Source: Gnetum montanum (taxonomy: Eukaryota > Streptophyta > Gnetopsida > Gnetales > Gnetaceae). Taken from it: a stretch of DNA of 23,289 nt. The notes beneath the pieces were generated by a model. That model was not told the origin of the DNA, did no database searches, and worked only from the letters and a program-made list of their open reading frames with translations. Each line of letters begins with the position of its first letter. Position 1 is the stretch's first letter. The stretch lies in NCBI GenBank assembly GCA_015680685.1, contig MNCI01002197.1, positions 129,218 to 152,506 on the forward strand, given 5' to 3'. Positions 1 to 7,913 of the stretch are shown piece by piece. Made by a program: the position numbers and the translations under genes.

Positions 1-249
1 TTTTTCATAGTTTTCTTTCCCATTTATTAATCCTCAAAACTTTAACGTTTCAACGTACCATTATATTCCCTTTTCTTCATAACCGCCAAAGTTTTAATTG
101 TTAAATTCACATCCTTATCATTCAAAGTGCCTCTCGAATTCATGTAATTACCCTTGCATACATTAATCCTTGTCAATTTCCTCATTTTACACATTAATTT
201 CAAGAAAAATCATTAAAAATTCGATCTCTTTCAGCTATCTTCCTATAGT
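1..249. other. AT-rich flank, no gene seen
   Basis: AT-rich sequence without a recognisable coding region. A short open frame that begins at 170 runs into the palindromic array and is not credible. This stretch is the left flank of the LTR-type element that seems to begin near 250. I found no convincing target-site duplication matching the bases after 4757. Confidence 0.5.
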
Positions 250-253
250 TGAG

Positions 254-326
254 ACGCGATATCGCGTACGTGATATCGCGTCCCACGAGATATCGCGTAC
301 GCGATGTATCGTACGCGATATCGTGT
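254..326. repeat. CpG palindrome array A
   Basis: Overlapping palindromes built from CGCGATATCGCG and CGCGTACGCG. Positions 254-281 form a 28-bp palindrome with one mismatched pair (a CG turned to TG). Further partial copies follow up to 326. The array ends about 10 bp upstream of a TATA box, which places it where an LTR U3 enhancer would lie. Related arrays are at 3792-3866 and 19671-19742. Confidence 0.85.
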
Positions 327-336
327 CCCCTATTCC

Positions 337-345
337 TATAAATAG
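337..345 (+). promoter_or_regulatory. TATA box (TATAAATAG)
   Basis: A canonical plant TATA box lies directly downstream of palindrome array A and about 470 bp upstream of the ATG at 811. The other two array copies have the same layout. Transcription would be expected to begin about 30 bp downstream; this is inferred from the motif only. Confidence 0.65.
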
Positions 346-810
346 GGACCCCCGCCGCAACACTTAGTTTCATTTGGCATTTACGCAGGGGGGAAGTTTT
401 TGAATTTTTTCTCTGCGACTTGCGCTTGAGTGACCCTTACTCTCTTCACTATATCTCGCACGCTGGTACTCCGATTTGAATTCCGTTTGAACCTGCTTGA
501 ACCTGGAGTGTTCAGTTTAGTCGTGGGGGAGAGACACTTGCCGAAAAGTGCCTAAATTTTTTGAAATTTGTCATCGCCCAAAGGACATCAATTAGGGTAA
601 TTACTACTAACACTTAGAAAATTGTGCCATAAATCATACACCCTTAAGTATACCAGGAGATTACAATGTAATTTCACCTGCGTCATAGGACTCTTCATTA
701 TAATTTTCGGGCCGATCACACAATAACATAAGATCTTTAATTAAGGCAAGTAGTAAGGTATAACTTGATTTCCTAAACAACCTTACTAATGTTGGCCTAT
801 GTGATTGCAA
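346..810 (+). other. Leader between TATA box and ATG, non-coding
   Basis: About 465 bp without a long open frame. It does not resemble the sequence that follows the TATA box in the LTRs at 3768 and 19661. At 520-530 it holds the 11-mer AGTCGTGGGGG, which also forms the polypurine tract at 3755-3765; this may be chance or the trace of an older LTR junction. The ATG at 811 is the first that opens the long decayed frame. Confidence 0.45.
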
Positions 811-3596
811 ATGGCCCCGAAACGCTCCCAGCAGAAGAGTCCGACCCAAGGTGGAGCAAAACAACCTAGGAGAGGACGAAGGCAAGTCCCTGTCGGACAA
901 CATAATGAACAGGAGGTGCATTCATTCAACATCCATCAAGATGAGCCTCCTACTAGATGATCCGGGCAGGCAGAAGGAGGAGCTGCTGCACCTGAACTGG
1001 GACAACAACTCACGTTGCCCTCGGAATGTGTTCAGTCTATCCACACGAAGTCCACAATCGCTTCGGTGATTGTGGAACTCAACTTCGAATCTTTTGTATA
1101 ATTCGCTCCTGAGGCTGTTAGGGATCACCTCAAAGGGTCTCCCTTATGGCCTGTTCTCTCCAAACAAGGTGCCTGGTACTTAGGAGAAACGTACCTCTTC
1201 TGGCACAATAAGGAGCAAGGCACCACGGTAAACATTGGTGGTGTGACAGTGGATTTTTCTACACAAGCGATTTCGGAAGTGTTAAACCTTCCGAATTCAG
1301 GCCCCCACATTGCTCGGTTATCTACCCGATCACACCCTGATGTGTGAAAGGATTGGCTAGAAAGGGCTTATGGCAGAGATAAAGCTTTTGGTGAGCTGAC
1401 CACGGAAGAGAGAGTTTATTTTAAAATCGGAACCTATCACCTCTTCCCCACAAAAGGTTTAAAAAGAATATCAACGTACGCGGCAAGAGGATGTGCAATG
1501 TTGATGGGAAGGTTAACGCTAACCTTCCTCATCTATATTTAATGGAGATCCTAAGGCGATTCGAAGAGCGAAAGATAGGGAAAATGGCACTTCCTTTTCC
1601 TTGCCTTATCAGAAAACTGTGCCGTCAGGCAGGTATTCGGGGATATACAAATGATGTCCTCCGAAAGGCCCAAAATGCTTCTTACGCTGAATTGTTAAAG
1701 GCGCCAGCTCCAAGAAAGAGCACTGGCGAAAAGTTGGGACTAGATGAAGAAGATGAAGAAAAAATGATTGGACCTCCTGCAACTCAACTTGCAGGACCCA
1801 GTCAACCTCCAGCCATAGGTCCCAGCCAACAACAAGAAGCAGGACCTGGCACAAGCCAGGATCAGCCACCGTCGCAAGACTATAGACCATCAATGAGCCA
1901 TTTGAGGGCTATTGCTGAGACGGTTAGTTGGGGAAGTCGTGATGACGCCAATCTCTTCCGTGTCATCGATGATGCCAACCAGCCTACGATTTCAGTAGAT
2001 CGCACAAGGGGTGAGTTGTCAATGCAAACAGGAGGAGGGGAAAGCAGATGGTCACAACAGATCTCTGGACATATGGCATCTTTTCAAGTGTAATTAGAGA
2101 CTGGTGAAGGGGCCACGGTGGTGGTCATGCAACACCAGGATGCCACGGGAGCAGCTGATGTGATCGCTGACTACATCAAAGAGTCTTTTAATGTACCTGT
2201 TGTGCCACCGGTAGATCTCTCAGGAGCACAGGATGCTCAAACTATCGTCAGGACCTCAATGACTCCTGCAGAACATGAGGATGTATTGGATAGATTGCTT
2301 TAAACAGGGCTAGTTTTAACGTCCCTGTTTGGTGTCCCTCAGGATGTAACCGCAATAAAATCAGGCCTCATTTCGACAAAGGGGAAACTGGTCATATCCG
2401 AAGTAAGGGTTGAGCATGCTGAGGCTGAAGTGCAGAAATTACAAGAGCAGCTCATCGCCTTGCAAGCAGCACAGCGGGATCCTTTGCGATTGGTTCCCAC
2501 AGACCAGTTAGACAATTTTAAAACCGAACAACTAACCAAACTAATTGCAGAAAATAAGAAGGTGGCAAAAGAAAAGGAGACGGCCACTTGGGATGCCTCC
2601 GCAGCAAAGGCACAAACTCATGCGCATCTTAAGGCACTCAAGGCCTTGCAAGAAGAAAACAAGCAGTTGGTTGCAGATAACCTTCGGTTGACTACTGTGG
2701 AGAAACAAAAGAATGTTCTCGATGAGCACTTTCATCGGCTGCGAGAACAATTTATTCGAGTCAACCAAGATGTGAGCCGTTTAGCCAGAGAAAATTGAAC
2801 CCTCTTAATGGAGGAGGTACGTGCTATTCGACAGAAATCAACCATTGAGATTAGTGCATGGTAGAATGAGGCTAAACGACATGAGAAGCTGAAGGAGCAC
2901 TTCCATGATTAGGTGGGGATGTACAAACAGATCCTGGAGAAGGAGATCCATATGGCCAAAGCTCAAATCAACAGCATCAGTGCCCAAAACACTGATTGGG
3001 GGGCCATATTGGACACTTATGCCTATGCCCACCAGGCGGAAATTAAGAACCGGGACCTGCAGATTCAGGACTTAACTGAATACATGGAGTTGGCAAACCT
3101 TCGATACGCCAACCTGGCCATGTTAACAGCAGGACACTCGAGGTCATAGCTCGAGTAGCAGGTAGCTTCCACCCATATTAAATATGAAGCAAAATTTGCA
3201 GAACGAAAGAAGTTGGCTGAGAAATTAGATGTTGCAAATTCTGAACTCGCGATGGTAAAAGAAAGCTACCAAGAACAGAAAGATGTGGCAACCAACTTAG
3301 CTCGATAGCTAGCAGAACTTCAGGAATACAAAGACAGAGCCAGAGCCTACAAAGAGGAACGACGGGTGTTCACGGCATGGTACGTCAAAGCTAATCAGAT
3401 GTTCCCGCAACTACCCTGTCCGTGGGAAGTGCCGACTCCATCAAACATTGGAGCATCAGCATGGACGGCACAAGACCCTCGGACTGAAGAGGAGAAGCTC
3501 CAGGCTATTCTTCAGCGTCATCAATCTTCAAAACTTGGAGCACGTGACAAAGGGAAAGCACCCATGGAGGAGCCACCGCCACCAGGAACTACATGA
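811..3596 (+). pseudogene. Decayed long protein: PF20167-like domain plus coiled coil
   Basis: I recognise the first third as similar to the 'putative plant transposon protein' domain (PF20167, related to ATHILA ORF1). The block near 1200-1300 reads VNIGGVTVDFSTQAISEVL, and the block near 1515-1635 has LPFPCLIRKLCRQAGI. The start at 811 gives a basic N-terminus (MAPKRSQQK). Next come a Pro/Gln-rich linker (about 1740-1890) and a long coiled coil (about 2380-3360) rich in Glu, Lys, Leu and Gln. A Trp/Pro-containing tail (AWYVKANQMFPQLPCPWEVP, about 3381-3440) and a Pro-rich end follow. The frame has stops at 958, 1099, 1345, 2091, 2301, 2796, 2862, 2910, 3147, 3156 and 3306, and one single-base frameshift near 1511. 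Intact length would be about 930 residues. Function is unknown; the position between promoter and LTR suggests an element-encoded structural or accessory protein. Confidence 0.7.
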
Positions 3597-3756
3597 GTTC
3601 CACATTTTTGTAGTTGTAGCATTTTTTCTCTGTGTTGTGTCTTCCCACACTGCGGCATTAGTCCATTTCTTTTTCTAGTTAATAATCCCATACCTATCCA
3701 CTGTGTAATCACTGAAGCTTGTTCTCCTTGTAACTCGAGGACGAGTTTTTATTCAG

Positions 3757-3765
3757 TCGTGGGGG
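3757..3765 (+). other. Polypurine tract
   Basis: A short G-run (TCGTGGGGG) lies three bases before the LTR start at 3768. It is preceded by CTCGAGGACGAG, a sequence I know from just upstream of 3' LTRs in plant Ty3/gypsy elements. The tract primes plus-strand DNA synthesis, so it marks the LTR that follows as a 3' LTR. Confidence 0.75.
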
Positions 3766-3791
3766 TATGATGAGACGCGGTTTGCGTCGGC

Positions 3792-3866
3792 CGCGATATC
3801 GCGTACGCGATATCGCGTCCGACGCGATATCGCGTCCTTCCCTACGATATCGCGTACGCGATATCG
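3792..3866. repeat. CpG palindrome array B
   Basis: Positions 3792-3817 are a perfect 26-bp palindrome and 3845-3866 a perfect 22-bp palindrome, with a single CGCGATATCGCG core between them. All are built from CGCGATATCGCG and CGCGTACGCG. This is the best preserved of the three arrays; its CpGs are almost untouched although the linked reading frame carries eleven stops. It lies 17 bp upstream of the TATA box. Confidence 0.9.
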
Positions 3867-3883
3867 CAGTCCGCCGCCATGTC

Positions 3884-3893
3884 TATAAATAAG
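3884..3893 (+). promoter_or_regulatory. TATA box of LTR (TATAAATAAG)
   Basis: Identical in its ten bases to the TATA box at 19758. It is flanked by a short inverted repeat, GCCGCC (3873-3878) and GGCGGC (3895-3900). It would drive transcription from the LTR, with the U3/R border about 30 bp downstream. Confidence 0.75.
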
Positions 3894-4058
3894 AGGCGGC
3901 TCTCCCTTGTTTGGGGATCCCAGTTTTAGTGTAGCGAAGCTCTGGCAGTTTGATCCCTCCAGAGTTAGAATTTTCCCGTGTCTGCCCGCAGTGTGGTGAA
4001 TGTGATTGTACGGTGTCTTTATTCGAGTGTGCCGTACTTGGACACGCACATGACCGGC

Positions 4059-4064
4059 AATAAA
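4059..4064 (+). terminator. Poly(A) signal AATAAA in LTR
   Basis: AATAAA inside CAATAAAGA, about 175 bp downstream of the TATA box. The LTR at 19661 has the same motif in the same context and at the same distance (19934). It probably directs 3' end formation near the R/U5 border. Confidence 0.6.
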
Positions 4065-4152
4065 GATCGAGATTACTTCATCATTGCAGCATTCACTTAG
4101 TTTATTTATTGTTATTTATTTAATGTTATTTATTGCTTTCATAGCGCGGTGT

Positions 4153-4474
4153 GAGTACGACTTAGCTACGAGCATCTACGGGTGTGTACGGCTAGTTAAG
4201 GAATCGGTTACTCATCGCGATTAGTTTCTCACCCTTAAACTCCTAGAAGCGGAACGAGTACGACTTGATTACGAGCATTTAAGTGTGACTGCTTGGTAGC
4301 CCAGTGGTGTAGCTAGGGGGATCTACGCTTGGTAACCCAGTGGCGTATTTGGGGTCTGCGCTTGGTAATCCCAGTGGCGTACCTAGGCCTATGCTTGGTA
4401 GTCCCAGTGGCAGTCGTGCACGAAGTCCAAGATGTGTACGGTTGATCAAGGAATCGGTTGCTCGTCGCACTTAG
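4153..4474 (+). repeat. Duplicated U5 modules in LTR
   Basis: Two modules are each present twice. A 23-bp unit GAGTACGACTTxxxTACGAGCAT occurs at 4153-4175 and 4256-4278. A 42-bp unit containing GGAATCGGTT occurs at 4183-4224 and 4433-4474. Copies differ by a few substitutions. The LTR at 19661 appears to lack this doubling, so the duplication is probably private to this LTR lineage. Confidence 0.75.
4291..4411 (+). repeat. GCTTGGTAnCCCAGTGGCGT direct repeat, 4 copies
   Basis: Units of about 20 bp at 4291-4310, 4327-4346, 4360-4380 and 4393-4411, spaced 33-36 bp apart start to start. Two weaker copies are in the LTR at 19661 (20099-20114 and 20124-20140). Copy number differs between the two LTRs. 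Function is unknown; the TGGTAnCCCAGTGG core looks somewhat like plant retroelement primer-binding sites, but it lies inside the LTR. Confidence 0.8.
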
Positions 4475-4757
4475 GCTAGATTAGATTTTCTTACCCTTTT
4501 CCTCTTTAGCTTAGATTAGTTAACATTATTTTCCACTACCATCAGGAGTAGCATTAGAATTAGAACACATCATACACCTCATCTAGACTAAACCATACGT
4601 GACATATGCAAAACTAGTCTAGATGGGAAGACAACGAACTGCGACCTAAGGCTAACTATCTAGGTGCCACAACTAGTCCATCTGCGGAGTTCGACCGGAT
4701 CGCGCGTGCGACGCTCGTTTCGTATGGTTGAGTGTAGGGGTACCTCGCCACTCATCA

Positions 4758-7215
4758 AACTTCAAACGAAGAAGAATTAATAAGCCTCAAGAATCCTCAA
4801 ATCAATTTTCAAGATTTTGTAGCCTCACGAAGAATTAATAATCTATAGCCTTAACTTCAAAAGAAGAAGATAAAGGAATTTTAAGGTAATCAAACCATCC
4901 ATGAAGAAAACTGAAGAAGAAGAAGACTTGTTACTAAAGACAAGAAGAAGAGCATTAAAGATCAAAAGATTAAACAAAATATTTCCATCAAATGAGGGAC
5001 CTTTAGAATTTTGGCAATGGCCAAATTTTTTTACACATTTTTGCTTATGCTCAAATGTCAAGTATGTCAAGGTTCTAAAGCCAAATAATAAAAAATTTGT
5101 ATTAGGATCATAAGCCATTGTATTAGGATCATAAGCCATGAAAAATGATCAAAATTCATAGATATAGGGTTAAAAATTTCATAAAATATTCATTGTTTCA
5201 TGTTTTCATAGTCTTTGCTTTGTTAACTATCATGAAGTCATGGTATATTGGTTAGGATATGTAGTGACCATGTTTTGTAGGCCCATGTTTGATTTGCATC
5301 TACACATGTACTAAGGTTTAAAACCTTGTGTTATTCCCATGTGCTTTCATTAGGCCATGTGTTAAGATTTGGAAAATGTAGTGGAGAAGGTTCCATATGT
5401 ATACAAAATTGGCATCATGTATGGATTCATGAGAATTATGTAGGAGTTAAAGTCATTAGGGGTAGTTATGGTAATTATTATAGAGTGTGATGGTCATGGT
5501 AGTTTTTCTCCTTCATGGAGCATCAACTAAGTAATATTTTCTTGCATTTGTGAGGCAAATCCTCTTACTCATATAAGAGTGAGCTCTCATCTTCATTGAA
5601 TGCATGTTTCATGTGGCTAGAAATAGTGTAGCTTGTTGGTGATATGAACCAAGTATTCAAGATGAATTTAATTAAATCATTGTTTCCCTTATCCAAATTT
5701 ATAATTTATCCTTATGTTGTTGATTTTTACAGCTTCATGAGCTCCCTCCAACCTTCTCTTATTCTTGTAGCATATCTCACAAATCAAAGCTCTCTAATTG
5801 TAGGCAAAAATGAATTCTCATAATTCTCTTAAGAACTTCTCATTTTCTTAAGATGTCCTCCTTACACTTAGCTCTCTTTCTTGAAATGGCATTCAATTTC
5901 TCTCATTCTTAAAAGTTTATTTCTAAAATTCAATAGTGATTTAGTGGAAGAAAAAAATATTCTGATACAAGAGAGATGTTAACAATTCTTGATTTCATGA
6001 TTTGAATATTGGACATAGTGTATGTTTATGCATGTAGGGCTGAAATAAGATCTTTTCCCCTCCAAATTTCTTAGTTCAAGATGCATTCAAAATTTTCAAT
6101 AATGTTTTCAATTAAATTTATAATTTTTTTTGTTGTTTATTAGATTTAAGCCTTCATTAATAAGCATAGAAGATTTAGAACTTGTTGTAAAGATTGTTTA
6201 TCATATCAAAATTTGTTATTGTGCCCAGATAATAGTTAAAATTATTCATTCGAGTCATTTTCAACTAAGCATGTAGAACCATGACCTCACCATGACTTCT
6301 GTAAGCTCTTTGAAGAAAACTAAATTGATCAAAACTCATGGTTACCTCATGGTTTAGCACTTTGTAGACTACCACTTGTGGTTGACTTATGTTCTACATC
6401 AAAAAAATTTAGAACATTTAAAAGGCTTCAATTATTCATTATAGTATGACCACAACTACTAGTAGACTCATGATCTACCTCTATGGCCTTACCACAACTC
6501 ATGGTGAAATGATAGTTGGCCTATTATACTTATTTTAGATGATTTACAAGACCATGACTCATGTAGAATACTTCTTCTAAGTTGTAATTTCCAACTAGAA
6601 TTTGATATTATATATTACCTATTATTTAGCTTTGAGGATTTTTGCTTGCCTATCTTTGATGTAGACCTAACTTTGTCATGATTATTTATTTCCAAAATGT
6701 TGGATATTTTGATTCATATTTTATATAACTATTCTTATTATGTTAGAGTCCAATGATGTTTTAATGTTTTTTATTCTTAATTATTCTTTATATACTTAAT
6801 TATTTTTTTATTTTTGTGGTATCTCATTTACTAGATTTTCTACTTGGGCAATAGGGCATGAAACTATTTATTCTTAGTGGAAAAGTTAGGTTTTGTATGC
6901 ATGTGACTATTATCACTCTTTCTAACATTTTTCTTTTCTTTGTTATTAGCTTTTTCTCTCATTATGTACCTATTTTCATGGATGTATACTATTTTTTATG
7001 TTACATTTTCTTTGATTTTGATTTTACCTATACATTTTTAATTTTCTTACGTAAGACTTTTCTAACTTAAACCTTGTTAATAGGTTGTTATAAGCTAGTA
7101 TTAAAGTTGAAGGTTTGATAAGTATTCTTGGATTTATCGTGTATAGATGATACGTAGAAGAGAAAGAAAGATACTAAATAGGATACGTCTCAATAAATAC
7201 AAATATGGGAAAGTT
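4758..7215. other. AT-rich intergenic DNA, no gene
   Basis: About 2.5 kb with no coding region I can support. Open frames at 4843-5139 and 6858-7070 are products of A- or T-rich composition. Around 6240-6570 short words such as CATGG, ACTCATGG and ACCACAACT recur irregularly; this may be an old, diverged repeat, but I could not define a unit. A 21-bp tandem duplication lies at 5098-5139. Confidence 0.55.
5098..5139. repeat. 21-bp perfect tandem duplication
   Basis: Two identical, adjacent 21-bp copies (TGTATTAGGATCATAAGCCAT) at 5098-5118 and 5119-5139. Perfect identity in decayed DNA suggests a recent slippage or template-switch event. Confidence 0.95.
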
Positions 7216-7890
7216 TTAGCAAGGTCACTCTGATTTTCCTTAACCCTTCAAATATGCTATTTCTGGAAAATAAGTAAGACAAAGAATTACTACAAAAAGA
7301 AATCTAGCTATCTTCTATTAAATTAAAGAAGATACAATTACAAAAAATCCACAAATCCCAGATCACAAATCACAACTCTCACTCACTCAACAATATTGTA
7401 GGACATGAGGCTCTACAATCACACAATGATTACCCTTAATGCAACGCTTAATCAAACCACATCTTACAACATAGTTCTAAGATCCAAAACACATGCATAA
7501 AGAGCTAAGACTAATATCATACATCTAAATCTAACATCATAAATGCACCCTACTCTTATGCAATCTCTTTCTTCAAACTCTCTCTTTTTTTGTTCTTTAT
7601 TGTTCTAGCTTCTGGCTTGATCCTCTTGCATGCAATTACAACTAACAATACAACTGTTACATTTATCTCAAACAAATGAATAAAAAATCTAGAACCAAGT
7701 TTCCCTAATTGATCTTGAAACATGTCCTAATTTTTTTTTCCTTTTTTCCCTACTACCTACAGTAAAGATGTTACTATTCTTTTTTAGCTTTGTACCTTGC
7801 AACAAAGACATCTCTCCAATTTCCCAAACCTACAAATAAACAACCTATGGGAATGAAAAAACACTCAAAAGAGGTGTCCCTCTACTAGCT
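7216..7890 (-). repeat. 3' LTR of the chromovirus (approximate)
   Basis: The 7216-7463 part aligns with 11160-11372 at clear but imperfect similarity; it has an extra stretch of about 40 bp near 7310-7350. The rest, to about 7890, is inferred to be U3 because a purine-rich tract (minus strand) lies at 7891-7902. Ends are not exact and no TG...CA pair was fixed. Confidence 0.55.
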
Positions 7891-7902
7891 CTCCCACCCT
7901 CC
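7891..7902 (-). other. Candidate polypurine tract
   Basis: On the minus strand this reads GGAGGGTGGGAG, 12 bases after the end of the integrase frame (7914) and just before the presumed 3' LTR. Position and composition fit a plus-strand primer. Confidence 0.5.
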
Positions 7903-7913
7903 AAAACATGAAC

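Larger units (their letters stand above)
250..4757 (+). mobile_element. Pol-less (non-autonomous) LTR-type element
   Basis: Seen: a promoter-like block beginning TGAGACGCG at 250, a leader, one very long decayed reading frame (811-3596), a polypurine tract (3757-3765), then a 990-bp LTR beginning TGATGAG and ending CTCATCA. No reverse transcriptase, integrase, protease or RNase H motif appears between the ends, so mobility would depend on enzymes from another element. The 5' block shares the palindromic array and the TGAGACGCG start with the 3' LTR, but after the TATA box the two are not alike. The left end is therefore either a recombinant LTR or part of a different element. The 3' half of the assignment (tract plus LTR) is firm; the 5' boundary is uncertain. 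Confidence 0.5.
3768..4757 (+). repeat. LTR (3' copy), 990 bp
   Basis: Starts TGATGAG and ends CTCATCA, a perfect 7-bp terminal inverted repeat with the TG...CA ends of LTRs. In order it holds palindrome array B, a TATA box (3884), a poly(A) signal (4059), duplicated U5-like modules, four copies of a GCTTGGTA repeat and a GGAGTTCGACC box (4686). The LTR at 19661 has the same order of parts with scattered similarity along its length, so both belong to one superfamily of elements. The polypurine tract on its left and the lack of a primer-binding site on its right make it a 3' LTR. Confidence 0.8.

Noticed and set aside
254-326. CRISPR-like array
   Set aside because: The repeated units are overlapping palindromes without regular unique spacers, in plant retroelement DNA next to a TATA box.
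597-810. Intron in the leader, suggested by GTAATTACTACTAAC
   Set aside because: The donor- and branch-like words are close together but I found no convincing acceptor with a pyrimidine tract before the ATG at 811.
3753-4049. Minus-strand open frame across the LTR palindromes
   Set aside because: The palindromic CpG sequence keeps several frames open by composition. The region is a clear LTR promoter on the plus strand and the peptide has no known motif.
4686-4730. tRNA gene suggested by a GGAGTTCGACC box
   Set aside because: No A box, cloverleaf or acceptor stem can be built around it, and the same box sits in the matching place of both LTRs.
6240-6570. Tandem satellite built on ACCACAACTCATGG-like words
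   Set aside because: The words recur irregularly and I could not define a unit length or a consistent consensus.
6858-7070. Small hydrophobic membrane protein
   Set aside because: The frame lies in a T-rich stretch, where Phe, Leu and Ile codons arise by composition. There is no neighbouring support.
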